Assembly (NCBI GenBank): GCA_008931825.1
Contig: QXVZ01017914.1
Span: 2,957 to 28,806 of the forward strand
DNA from: Phallusia fumigata
Lineage: Eukaryota > Chordata > Ascidiacea > Phlebobranchia > Ascidiidae
DNA: 25,850 bases
Direction: 5' to 3'
Shown here one piece after another: positions 10,787 to 21,420 of this stretch; the stretch's first letter is position 1, and the number at the start of each line of letters is the position of its first letter. Made by a program: the position numbers and the translations under genes. The notes beneath the pieces are model-generated. The model worked only from the letters and a program-made list of their open reading frames with translations, searched no databases and was not told where the DNA came from.

Positions 10787-12100
10787 GTTTCTAAACCTCA
10801 AAATCTGCTGTAAAATACCAACCTTAATTACTTCAATCGTGACATGTTTGCGATCATTAGCAAATAATGTCCATTAGCTTCATCTGTTAATCTTTCTGTT
10901 GCCCTAATCCGTAAGCCCTCCTGCCTCCGATACATGACATGCAATGCGGCTTAACTGGCAAACAAACACTTTAATGAGCAGAACTACACGCAGTTGGCCG
11001 CTCCACTGTTTAAATCCCCAAAGAATAAGGTAATTTTAGCCAGTCATATAGATAGAACGATCGATAAATGGGCTCTCCATAAAATGGTCATCGCAAAAAG
11101 AGAAAACCACCAAACGATTGATAATGGACATACGAACTGATGACAAGTAATTTACATGCTAATGACAGTTATTTGCAGATACACAAGCTTTCTAAAAAGA
11201 AATCCACCACAATAACTATTTTTAACCCATGGTAACCATATGCTTCATTTAATTTTTGCTTCAGCTAATCAAATAGAACTTGTCAAAGTGACATGAAACC
11301 TTATCTGGGTTTTAATCGGACCAATTTATCTTACAAGGAGCGCTGTTGTACTCTTATGTTTTACCAATAAAAATTATTGCGGAATATATGACATTACCGC
11401 AAAAAGTGCCTTGTTGTGTTGTTTGTCGTGTCACCGAACGTGCAAAGCAGCAATATGTTTCGTTGTTGATTTTTCGAGCGTGAAATTTGCGTTCACCACC
11501 AAAGAGCACAAATCGCTTTGGGCGTAGCTGCGGGAAGGAATCTTCAGATAAAATCTGGGGATAAATTTTCTCAACATACAATTTGTTCGCCATATCCACG
11601 AAACAACATGTGTACATCAGTTCAAAAGAACTTACAGAGACTTACTTTTCCTTACTGTTTGAAAAGGATAAGTAGAAGTTGTATCAATGATAATGGCACG
11701 AGCTGTTGCCGAAATCTTTTGTGATCTATTTAGCCGGCAAATTTTTGATAGTAGAGTTCCGTATTTAGTGTTCAAATGAGTACAAATTTGTGTTACACAA
11801 CCAGCGAATTTTGCTTGCGGTGACTAAAAAATAATCTTTTTAATGCATGAATCAAGTCTTCTGTGTTCGCAAACGCTAGGGAACTTGCCTTTGCGGTCAG
11901 AGATATTCTTAGATCCTACGTTCGTATTTACAGTGGTAAGGGCTCCGGATAAATCCATCATGGCCCGAGGGTTTAGCGCTATGCCAAAGTAGACTGTCGT
12001 TTACTCGATCCATAAGTTCATTTTAATCTCCGTTTCGGCGATAAGCTTATGTTTGTGTTTACCGATAGTGCGTCGCCGCTTGGTTTCAAGGCAGCGTGTG
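10787..12100. other. Upstream region of the ZIP gene, no supported gene
   Basis: AT-rich intergenic DNA. Short open frames around 11390-11720 on both strands include a Cys-rich plus-strand piece beginning MTLPQKVPCCVVC, but it ends after about 31 codons and nothing spliceable follows. No tRNA, repeat tract or poly(A) arrangement is convincing. The ZIP promoter should lie in the few hundred bases above 10786, but no TATA box is clear. Confidence 0.4.
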
Positions 12101-13226
12101 ATTGAACCAGTGCTAGCCAATGTCATGTCGTGCGACAGAACGAGATAGCTCTGTGGGGATGTAAGAAGATTTCTCTGCTTGATGGCTATGTACGGTATCA
12201 AGCAAACGAACTAGGTTGGGTTAGGATTAGTTAGTGTGTGCTTTTGTATGTATACCAAGAGAAAAAATCAGCCTTGTTGACTACATGGAAAGATACCAGA
12301 GAGATAGAAAGAGGGGTCGCAAAAAATAGCGCCTCGCCGGGAATTAAAGTTGTAATAGTTATAGCTACGTGTTCGTAAAAACTGCATTTGACTTCTTTTG
12401 TTTTTTTTATTAGCCGAGAAAACGTGCTGCAAAACATGAATCATAGTACATTGCTCTGTCATCTTTGTTGAGTGCTTATTTATATGTTTTACAATCAGGT
12501 AAGTGCTGACAGAATTCAACACCAAAACTAAAAGTAAGCTATTTTATCAACGCCTACAGTATTTAAATTAGCTCATGGCTACAACGGGGTTCGCGTACTA
12601 TTGACCTCAACCTCACTTCACCAGAAAAAAGAAAGTCCTGTCGTGTGGTGGTACCAGGTCGTTGGTGNATTGAACCAGTGCTAGCCAATGTCATGCCGTG
12701 CGACAGTACGAGATCGCTCTGTGGGGATGTAAGAAGATTTCTCTGCTTGATGGCTATTTTCGGTATCAAGCAAACGAACTAGGTTGGGTTAGGATTAGTT
12801 AGTGTGTACTTTTGTATGTATGCCAAGAGAGAAAAATCAGCCTTGTTGACTTCAAAAAAGATACCAGAGAGATAGAAAGAGGGGTCGCCAAAACGGCCGG
12901 GAATTAAAGTTGTAATAGTTATAGCTACGTGTTCGTATAAACTGCATTTGACTTCTTTTGTTTTTTTATTAGCCGAGAAAACGTGCTGCAAAACATGAAT
13001 CATAGTACATTACTCTGTCATCTTTGTTGAGTGCTTATTTATATGTTTTACAATCAGGTAAGTGCTGACAGAGTTCAACATCAAAACTAAAAATAAGCTA
13101 TTTTATCAACACTTACAGTATTTAAATTATCCCACGGCTACAACGGGGTTCGCGAACCATTGACCTCAACGTAACTTCACCAGAAAAAAGAGAATCCTGT
13201 CGTGTGGTGGTACCAGGTCGTTGGTG
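12101..13226. repeat. Redundant pair around a contig join (12101-12667 and 12669-13226)
   Basis: The two halves align over their whole length, from ATTGAACCAGTGCTAGCC to GTCGTTGGTG. The 'n' at 12668 lies exactly between them. The first half ends at the join where the second half reads on into unique sequence, so the two contigs overlap but were not merged. Differences are more numerous than in the 8021/9011 pair and include indels, as expected for non-coding alleles in a polymorphic genome. Both carry an 8-base inverted repeat (TGCTTGAT/ATCAAGCA at 12176-12204 and 12744-12772) and GGTTGGGTTAGG. No gene is seen. Confidence 0.8.
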
Positions 13227-13348
13227 TAAACAAATCCAAATCAGTTAAAATGCCGACCGTTACATCCTAAAGCGAGCATATTAAAATGTACGTGCCTTGG
13301 CAAATCAGAGTTACTTTATTTGCAGGTATCACTTCTCCTTCAAATGCA

Positions 13349-14673
13349 ATGAAAACTGTGGTGTTGCTGTTTATCTATATTTTTTACCGGCAGTCCTCGT
13401 GCCTTGCAGCTGGTGAGTGCAATATATCGTACATATTTTTCACCCCTGATCTTAGCAGAGCAAATAAGATTTTACTACACACAAATGTCATGCTAAAGAC
13501 TTTTGAAAACCAAAAAGTTAACATTCCGCCGAAATCGTTATTAAGGAAACTCAGTTCTACGACTAAGCCTATGTGTTTGTCTATCAACTTTTAATTTATT
13601 CTTCTGAAACAACTATTTTCGTTCAGTGCTTAAAAAACGATTTTAAACTTGCTTATATCTATAATTTTGTTTTAGTTGCAACCAGATGTTATCCGCAGAA
13701 GACACCTTTGTATGGAACAAAATGGTGCAACTTCACCCAAAGTGCCGATGAGCTAGGATCCAAATGTTACTTTTCCTGTAACGAAGGTAAAAACCAGAAC
13801 AAGATAACGAAATAAGGACAACTCTTTTCTATAACGGGATTTTCCGCGCTTGAAACGACAGATCTGATTCATCGGTCGGGAATTTCTCAAATAAACCTTT
13901 TGGCTTTGGCATAAAATATCCAGGCAATACTGACAAGCTTATCAGGAACTAATTTAAAGGATTTATCAATCGAAGCCTTTTTTCTGCCTAATTAATGTTT
14001 AAGTTTTTTCAGTCATAGACTCTTTTGTGCAAAAATTGCACAAAATCGAGTTTGGCATATTCGGTGACAATGTAAATACGCTAAAACTTAGTTTTTTTAG
14101 TAAGTTTTGTTGGCATATATTTTGCAAATGTATATATATAGCCCATCAACGTACTTTGATTAGTCCTTACTTTTGTGTTAGGATATTACCTCACCCAAAC
14201 AGAATCGAACGAATGTATTCCGATGCACCAGGGTTTAGTAGCAGTCTTTAGCGAGAGAGTTGGCGCGTGTCTCCGTAAGTTTTTTTTTATTTCTGTTTGT
14301 GTTTTCACACAATTTTCAAAACTAATATGTGATAGCTCGGCCGCCGTCATTAAAACCAGGAGACAATGGGCCGTTTCAAATCAAGGCGAAGATAGGCGCT
14401 GCGCATTGGGGTGTCATCAACGGCAGATTGATTGACACCTTTCTGTACAAAAGCACAACGTTTTTCGTGATAATACCCGGCCTAAATAAGGAGAACAACA
14501 CCGTGTCTATCTATACAAGCGGCGAAAACAAAGATTATGTGGTGGACATGGCGGATGAACTGATGGTCGATGCTACACAAACAATCGACAAAGCAGAGGA
14601 AAAGTTTTCCAACCAGGCTTCTTTCGTTATTCACGAGGATCTGTTTTACCCGGTTAGTTCTCGTTTCTATTAA
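13349..14673 (+). CDS. Secreted protein with signal peptide, sushi (CCP) domain and AbfB/CBM42-like trefoil region
   Basis: Exons 13349-13412, 13676-13786, 14182-14274 and 14336-14673 join in phase to 201 residues. Residues 1-21 are a signal peptide (MKTVVLLFIYIF, then SSCLAA). Residues about 25-91 form a complement-control/sushi module: first Cys in RCYPQ, then GSKCYFSCNEGYYL, then Cys in NECIP and ACLPRP, with one extra Cys. Residues about 92-195 contain two beta-rich repeats with TTFFVIIPGL and ASFVIHEDLF spaced about 60 residues apart; this spacing and motif recall AbfB (CBM42) beta-trefoil repeats. An upstream in-frame ATG at 13286 is less suitable because it puts the signal sequence internal. 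The last exon may instead splice at 14653 (CCG then GTTAGT), which would allow a third trefoil repeat in DNA lost at the join at 14884. Function unknown; an extracellular or immune role is only a guess. Confidence 0.7.
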
Positions 14674-14711
14674 AGCAACCTACCGCTCGCTTTGTGTACA
14701 CACGGGGGCGC

Positions 14712-14717
14712 AATAAA
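14712..14717 (+). terminator. Poly(A) signal of the sushi-domain gene
   Basis: AATAAA lies 39 bases after the TAA at 14671-14673. Its closeness supports 14673 as a genuine end for at least one transcript form. Confidence 0.5.
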
Positions 14718-15714
14718 GCAATTCCTAATTAAATTTCTAATTTCCTAAAGTGCCGATTTAAATATTCATAACGAAGGGCTTCAAGAAAAACATTAAGCTA
14801 AAATACAGAGAAAGTTCTGAGCTGGCAATATTTGAACCAACCTATATGAGCCCGAACAATCGTTGTACAAAATATTGAACTGGNCTGGTGCAGATCTTGG
14901 TAACGTCACGTGATGTATGATGTGTTTCGCAATACAGTTTTGTAATCGTTTAATTAAGTGGCTTGTAAACCTTTAAGCTATTGTGTTTTTATAAGTTTCT
15001 TTATCTTTATCGAAAAACTGCTGACGAAAGCACAACTTTACCTTTTTTGTACGAAGGAACCATAATGATTTACGACACATAGCATACTTAAGATTGGAAA
15101 AATACATTCTATGATAACGATCAATAGCTTCCTTTCAGAAGGCCTTAAATTATAAATTTAACCGCAGAAACCGTAGAAATAAAACCGGACGCTGGGCACC
15201 AAACTGTATGTTTTTGTATATTTTTCCCTGGTCCAATTTGCGGCTAAGGCAATAAAATGTCGACACCTGTGCATTCCGTCGGATCAGCGCCGTATTGATA
15301 AGCGCCCAGCACCGGGGGTAACGTGTCTTTGCCGCGGTCACGTTTTGTTTCGCTTCATTGAGCAACCGAAGATCGCTTCCGATTAATATCGGGCTCGTGA
15401 TTTGTCGCCATTAGAAGGAAGTGAGTAGAAATCGAGCGTCACCCGGGGAAGATTGCGGGAAAAACATTTATTAAAATCTTCCCTTCACCTGGGCCTCCGG
15501 CGCTTGCAATTTTATTAACCCTGTCCTTTTGGTAACAACGGAGCGAAATAAATTGTACAAGTTCTTTACACATTCCCAACTCTTGCGCGTTTGTAAGATG
15601 TTTTAACTTGTCCACGATTTAAACAGTTTTCAAAATGTTTGCTTGGAGTTACTTTGGGTTTAAAGGTGTTTAATTTGCCAAAAGGAATAAAAATACAGTT
15701 CGTGCCCTACGATC
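14718..15714. other. Gene-free stretch with contig join at 14884
   Basis: No coding exon with matching splice sites was found on either strand. The 'n' at 14884 marks a join, but the two sides are not copies of each other. A fragment of family B (GGAGCGAAATAAATTG) occurs at about 15539-15554. Confidence 0.4.
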
Positions 15715-15811
15715 TTAACGATGCGCAGCTATCTCCGGCTTGGTAATTGTTTAGTGGTACTGCGTCGTTATGATTTCTTTCACCATGCGAAATAAACTCA
15801 ACTGAACTCAA
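15715..15811 (+). repeat. Family B 3' module, copy 3
   Basis: Matches the other copies over TTAACGATGCGCAGCTAT, TCCGGCTTGGTAATTGTTTA, TGATTTCTTTCACCA and GCGAAATAAACTCAACT. It ends in an imperfect AACTC-type tail. The surrounding 300 bases on either side are not obviously repeated elsewhere in the window. Confidence 0.55.
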
Positions 15812-16259
15812 ACTAGTCCGTAAGCAACAGTGTTAGTTGATGTTTAATTCGACAACCAGTCGTCACGTATATTACGTTTGATTCCTTAAGTGAAATTGTC
15901 ATTGTTCTGACCGGACCATTTCCTGACTAGATTATTGAATTTATGCGGTTAAAGTTTGATTGATAGCCGTGAGCATTTATCGAGGGAATATTGCCCTGAA
16001 TACCTCTATTCAAGTTTGCTCAAGCGCGTTACCAAGCGGAAGTCTTGTGAAACAATTTGCGCGGCAAAGTATTCCTAAAAAAGTTATAATTTACGATTTC
16101 GATTTGCCACCACACCTCTTATTACCCTAAATTTTTTTCCATTACTGTGAAAGATTTAAAACAATAAAAAACAAACTGCAAAGTTTTTACAGTTGTTATG
16201 TAACATTACATTTGGTTTAATTTGTTGCTAAATCGGTTCACAAGCAATTAAGTTTGTGT

Positions 16260-16740
16260 TTGGGATGCATTCGCGGCTGATTGCCGTTTCAGGATATTGG
16301 ATTCGGTTTTGGGCGCGCGCCCCAACCAACCGACGCCGGGGACCGTCGTGACTTAATGGCCAAGATTACAAGTCGATGGAAGGGGCAATTTCGCTTGCTC
16401 GTCGTTTTACAACGAGCGGAACGTAAACCTGATCGTGACATCTTCTGCCGTAAGAAGTCTTAATAAAGCTGCACGGCCACACATTGGCCGCCTTTGCCCT
16501 TGTTTGCTTTTTCGATTCGAGCACTTTGAAGCGACCGCCCGTTAATGTCTGCGACCTCACCCGCCTGTCCGGGGAAAAACGACCGTTAACATGCCAATGT
16601 TTCCGCCTTCTGCTTCACTCAGGGCCCACCTGTGCTTTTTGTCTTCATTACTGACTCCGCGACTTTTGTCGCTGCCTGTTCGCGGATCACCGAACTCGTG
16701 TCGGCCATTTTTGTAAGGTACCCTTCCAGATGGAGGTTGG
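16260..16740. other. GC-richer non-coding block downstream of the Barx-class gene
   Basis: This block is visibly richer in G, C and CpG than its surroundings. It contains the near-palindrome TTGGGCGCGCGCCCCAA at 16309-16325. Open frames here (for example 16281-16463) show no known domain and no splice partners. It could be a cis-regulatory element or a diverged repeat; the sequence alone does not decide. Confidence 0.3.
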
Positions 16741-17819
16741 GGAGGTGCTGTTTAAAGTCGGTGTACAGACATTTTTCAACTGATATGTCGCCATGAAATT
16801 GGAATAAAAGTTGCTGTCATTATGGGGATTTAGGGCATAAAGCAGTAAACACAAAATTTGTAAGTTAAAGCGGTCTTGTTTTTGTACAAGGTTTGTATTT
16901 TCACGGTTAGAATTTGTGGTGATAGCTTGGGTCCAAATGTCGTTTTCATACTCGAAAGAAGTTTAAAAATGTCCTTATCATAACGACGATTAAAATTACA
17001 TTAACCTGGAATCGGAACAGATGAACGTACATAGGACAAAAGTTTGAAAAGTTATTTCCGCTGATGCCCCATCAAAGCATAGCCTCAATGCTAGTCAGTG
17101 TAATGAATATAACTTTTCTGGATGTTGAAGCTTGCTTCACTGAACCTCAGTACAATTAACTCGTAATATCACGGACTAGTGAGATATAATAGACTATTTT
17201 GTCAAGAGCCACCAATCACTTGTGACGAATTTCATTTATCGCTGCGCACTCTGTGAGGGTGATTCTCATCGTTGGCATTTGATTAAATCAATCGTTTTGT
17301 GCGAAAACGCTTTCAATCGCAAGATAATCGAAAGTTAATTGCAGTCACACCTCTTGTAAAACTCTGCTGGTAGGCTTTGAGGTTTAGTTTAAAAAGCTCT
17401 ATTCATGGTCAAATTAGGATGATTTTTAAAAATTCTTTTATTAATGACATTTAGCAACGCATTTTAGTTCTAATATACAAAGAGGGTTTTGAGAATGAAT
17501 AGATTTTACACTTTTAGAGCGTAAAGCATGTTTGTTTTAAAATATTTCATTCGGGAGTGCGTACAGGTTACATGCGAAATGTTCAAGAGTTTAAACATTT
17601 ATCAAACAACTAGTTCACAGATCTTTTGTTTTGTTACCTTGTATTTCGAAACATTCGTTATGCCTTAAAGCACTTCAGTTACAAATCTGTTACAAATTTC
17701 GTATGCGTTTATAGAAACTGACTGTTTCGCGGCAACTCCGCGGCCCTATTTCTCTTAGTTATAAACTGCAACTGTCAACGGATTTGTAAGTAATTCCCAG
17801 CACTAAGTACATATCGCCG
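16741..17819. other. AT-rich intergenic DNA, nothing recognised
   Basis: No open frame of note, no exon with flanking splice signals, and no match to the repeat families seen elsewhere in the window. Confidence 0.4.
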
Positions 17820-18089
17820 TTTGTTTGTTTGTTTCATTTTAATTCTCGGGGGCGGAACAATTAACGCCTGAATGGATTATGCTGAGAATGAGTCCACCGT
17901 CGAGCTACTTGACTCATTGCAGTTCCCTTCCGATCATTTTTTATTTATTTATTTTTCGATTTTCTTAAGTTGGTTACTTTAATTCGCGTCAACCTATCAG
18001 GCCTGGGTTGCACGAGTTACCGAGACAGGATTAGCGCCTACAACCTTGCGAGCACAAGGCTGTCGCGCTAACCATTCGGCCATCTTGGC
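17820..18089 (-). repeat. tRNA-derived SINE-like element
   Basis: On the minus strand the element starts with GCCAAGATGGCCGAATGG, which is tRNA-like: the A-box region (TGGCCGAATGGTTAG) resembles Ser/Leu tRNAs. A 9-base stem with one G-T pair (ACAGCCTTG/CAAGGTTGT) takes the place of the anticodon arm. GGCGCTAATCC matches the B-box consensus at 8 of 11 positions. The acceptor stem does not pair, so this is not a working tRNA. The rest continues for about 190 bases and ends in an (AAAC)n tract at 17820-17835, a typical SINE tail. Confidence 0.5.
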
Positions 18090-18212
18090 AACCGTTCACC
18101 ACAGGTTGACAATTTTAGTAATATAATGTGAAAAAGATTTTAACGTGATTCTTTACCTAAATTGTTTTGTAATGTCACAACATCACACGGGATATAGCCT
18201 ATGCACACCTAT

Positions 18213-18310
18213 ATTTTAACGTTGCGCACATATTTTCTGCTTAGTGATCATTTAAGTTGAATTGTGTTGCAACCTTATTTCTCACTCAGCAAAATAAACT
18301 CAACTCAAAT
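18213..18310 (+). repeat. Family B 3' module, copy 4
   Basis: Contains TTTTAACGTTGCGCACATAT, CTGCTTAGTGATCATTTA, GTGTTGCAACCTTATTTCTCAC and GCAAAATAAACTCAACTCAA. It is the most diverged copy, but it keeps the order and spacing of all blocks and the AACTCAACTC end. Confidence 0.5.
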
Positions 18311-18575
18311 CAACTACCAAACGTTCATTCCATTCAATGCAACGAAGTTTCAGAAGAAAAACACAAAGCACACACGCTCGCACACGCGGAAAACAAAGTA
18401 CGAAAAAATAAAACACAGTTACTAATGTACTGTAATATCCCAGTCACGAAACAAGCACAAAAACCTTTTAATACAACTCGACCAAAGAAGAAACAGGCGC
18501 ATAGGGAGTCAAGAAATGTTGATCCATAGTTCACCCTGGGTGAAATTTTGTTTTGCCTGATGCAGTAAATTCTCA

Positions 18576-20619
18576 TTACACGCGATAAACAGGCTTCGGT
18601 ACATAAACTTCGTTCAGAACTTGATCCAATGGTTTTCGACATTCATCTGAGCTTTGAGTGGAGTTTATCTGTGTTCGGAACGGTCTCATATGTTCGCCCC
18701 TGACGGGGGCTTCACGTCCGGGCGAGGACTTCCTGCTTTCTGATCCTGCATGTGCGGTATTGTGTGCGTGATCGGTTGACCGTGATGATATTTTGTAGGA
18801 AGAATTTACTTCAGAAGTTTCAAAAATGCTGTCGTTTGAAGATTTTTCCTGTTCTGATTCGTTGGAGGAATCAGATTGCTGGACCTGGTTAAAAAGGATG
18901 GAAACTGAAGTTTTGTTTACAAGTTGACACGAAATACATGTAGCTTAAAGCCATCTATTGTATGGAGGGTAAAACAGTTACCCTCAATTGCAATCAGGTG
19001 AAACGGCTAGCGCGAATATAACATTATGGCAACAAGGTATACCCTTAACGTTTTCGATGAGAAACTGTTGGGCTTTGGACACTCGTCAGGTGCCTACTTT
19101 ACATGATACATAGGACTCTTGTATTTGATGAAGTTCTATTTGCTCTAAAGTGAATTACATGAAAAGAATTGCAACAACTTCTACCATGCAAAAACATCTT
19201 GGCAATCATTTTGCTCGAGCACGTTCCAAACTACAAAGATATTAGCTACGTGGACTTGTGTGATAAATTTATTTTAATGGCAACTCCCGTGACAAGTCAT
19301 AAAAAACAAATCCGAGATCAAGATCAAATCTAATTTGAGGCTTTTCCTTTTCACCTGGTCCAATTCGGACAGACAACTCAATCGAAAGCACAACCTCGCT
19401 TTGATGTGCGGACATTAGGAGCCATGTTTTGGGTTTGAATTTCCAAACAAAGGGCCCCGTTCGTGTGAAGTGGTCATCGTCAACGGATAATTTGTTTGTG
19501 CTTTACGCTTGCTTTGACAAGAAACAGGCGGGAATTTCGCGAACACAGGGAGCCACGCCAGGCAAAACGTGCCCGCGGAAGGGTTGTACCCACGACGTAT
19601 GACAAGCGTACCCAGGTGAGTGCCCTAACAACTCGAAACAATGTCACCACTCCGCAAAACACTTCTACAACAATTCAAACACCACCGCAAGATGAAACAT
19701 GTTTCTGTAGCGAGTCACGGGCCGGGGTTGGCCATTATCTGATCGATTAGTCGGCGCGCGTGACAGCAGTACAACATCACCCCGCGTGCTTTTATGTTGT
19801 TTTGCGGCGGCGGTCACTAGCTGTTTCGCACCGACGGAGCATGACAACATAAACTCGCGGAAGACATTACCCCGGCGTGATCAAGTACGACCAGCGACCT
19901 TCGCGTTTCGATTTCGGGCGATCAACTTTGATGCCACATTACAGCGACCCTGGTTGTCGCAGCATCAGCCGGCCGCCAAACCCCTTGTTTAACTTTCCGT
20001 TACCCTTCGCTTGCGGACACCTGGTTTCGAGTTGGGCCACAAATTGCCGCCACCTTCCTGTTTTGCCCCCAGTGACAAATATTGGCTTCTTTCGGCACTG
20101 AACCTCGAATCGCATTAAGTCAGTGTCAAAGCGTTCAAATCGATCAAAATGGCGAAACGTCGTCATGGATTTTGGGGTGCTGCTTTCAGGCACGTGAAGT
20201 TTGGCAAACGCGTCTGGTGCGCGATGTGACCTTACAATTCCACGAAATTAATAGAAATCTTGATTTTTTTATGACTTTTATGATGCGTGATTTTTATTCC
20301 AACTGCTTATATATACACTTGTGTCAAAACGTGTTACCCTAAACAAGCAGTCCTAACAAAGACTTTGAAACGTGGGTGTTCGTTAACGTAAAAGATAGAA
20401 ACGAAAGTGGAGTATAGTTTGCGAGCTAGTTTAGTAAAACGACTTTATACCTGTTTTTTCCATTTCATGCGGCGATTTTGGTACCAAGTTTTGACTTGCA
20501 ACTGTGTCAAACCCAGCGCATCGGCGAGCTCCATTCGATCGGGTGTCGACAAATACTTCTGTTGTTCGAATCGTTTTTCCAGCGCCATTAGTTGCAACTC
20601 ACTGAAAACTGTTCGACTC
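18576..20619 (-). CDS. Barx-class homeobox protein (homeobox and C-terminal exons; N-terminus incomplete)
   Basis: Exon 20619-20451 (169 bases) encodes homeodomain residues 3-60. It has [26 protein letters not shown], the recognition helix [15 protein letters not shown], Asn51 and the Bar-type Tyr49. [18 protein letters not shown] fits Barx better than BarH. The exon ends in phase 0. It joins exon 18884-18576 (102 codons then TAA), which encodes a Ser/Glu-rich tail ending [10 protein letters not shown]. The acceptor is clean and the frame is open throughout, so I consider this the true C-terminus. The product should be a nuclear DNA-binding regulator. The exon holding homeodomain residues 1-3 and the N-terminal eh1-like region is missing, probably in the gap at 20658. 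An ATG at 20702 begins MASPSVKLFKNSGV and runs into that gap; it may be the start. Confidence 0.85.
18885..20450 (-). other. Intron of the Barx-class gene with CpG-rich segment
   Basis: This 1.57-kb intron separates the homeobox and C-terminal exons. From about 19440 to 20210 it is CpG-rich, and long open frames overlap on both strands (for example 19496-19750 plus and 19939-20193 minus). The frames lack domains and compatible splice phases, so they look like a composition effect. The segment is a candidate enhancer only because of its position and base composition. Confidence 0.4.
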
Positions 20620-20659
20620 CTGCGAAAACAAGCAAAGAGTTTGCCCATACATAAATTNT

Positions 20660-20702
20660 GAACGCCTGAGTTTTTAAATAGCTTTACTGATGGCGATGCC
20701 AT
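20660..20702 (-). CDS. Possible first coding fragment of the Barx-class gene
   Basis: On the minus strand an ATG at 20700-20702 starts MASPSVKLFKNSGV and runs directly into the 'n' at 20658. An in-frame TGA lies immediately upstream of this ATG. It precedes the homeobox exon on the same strand, so it could be the start of the protein with the remainder in the gap. It carries no recognisable Barx N-terminal motif. Confidence 0.25.
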
Positions 20703-21420
20703 TCAGCGTTCGCACGTGCAAGAGCGACCCCCGTGGAACCAATTTGTCTTTCAAGATGTGTTTATTGACAAACCCGCCATCCGGTATTAGAATTCCGCGA
20801 GTGGCGATGCATTTAAGGTTCGGCCCCGAGACACCTGGCCCCCACTAATGAGACGCGGGAAATGCCGAAGGGCGACAAACAGGGCAACAGCGGGCGGCCA
20901 TGAAAGCGAAACCTTGGAATTTCGTTCTTCCGGAAAATTGCGATTGTCTCTTGTTTTGGCAACATCACCACGTTCACGTTTTAAGGTTCAACCGCCAAGA
21001 GCAGTTTTTCCACTTCAAAATGTCAATTTAAAAGTTGGGTCGCAAGACGTGTGACCACTGGCCAAGCGAGGAAAATGATGATTGACGTTTTCTGCGCAGC
21101 AGCAGGGAAACGAAGAAGCAAAACCAAATTATTTTCCGTTGTGCGCAATCTGAAATTAAGGGTCTTGGAATCACGGAATAATTTGCTGACAAAACTGGTG
21201 CTAAACTTGCAAAATTTAAATTGCGAAAACCCAGTAGCTGATAACTAACCCTGGTTGCCGTCTGAAGATGTTTAACACCCAGTCAATGCACGGTAATATC
21301 TGACAAGTGCAAATACTCCGTTTTAAATATTTTTTTAGGCCTATTGGGAGACTTTATGACTTTTTTCCTTGGCCTTTGTAGCAAAGCAGGACATGTTTCT
21401 TGACGACTCAGGATATACAA
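20703..21420. other. Spacer between the Barx-class gene and the LPMO gene
   Basis: No supported exon on either strand. The left half (to about 21050) is CpG-rich, and the right half is AT-rich near the LPMO poly(A) signal. The Barx-class promoter would be expected here if 20702 is its start. Confidence 0.35.

Noticed and set aside
11354-11724. Cys-containing open frames on both strands, possibly a THAP-like zinc domain remnant (CCVVC on the plus strand).
   Set aside because: The plus-strand frame stops after about 31 codons, and the expected Trp and second Cys/His pair do not follow in any frame. No splice context supports joining pieces.
12215-12228. GGTTGGGTTAGG suggests interstitial telomere repeat.
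   Set aside because: Only about two imperfect units are present in each allele, too few to separate from chance.
13413-13594. Read-through of the first exon of the sushi gene to a 102-codon frame.
   Set aside because: The donor GTGAGT after the signal peptide is strong, and the next exon begins in the right phase with the first sushi cysteine. The read-through sequence has no features.
14884-14884. A third redundant contig pair at this 'n' (and at 20658).
   Set aside because: Sequences on the two sides do not resemble each other at either position, so these are plain gaps.
17995-18089. Functional tRNA gene on the minus strand.
   Set aside because: The acceptor stem does not pair, the anticodon-like stem is too long and the B box is degenerate. 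A SINE head or pseudogene fits better.
19496-20193. Several overlapping open frames of 60-85 codons.
   Set aside because: They occur in four or more frames on both strands within a CpG-rich stretch, show no domains and do not match the phases of the Barx-class exons. A composition effect explains them.
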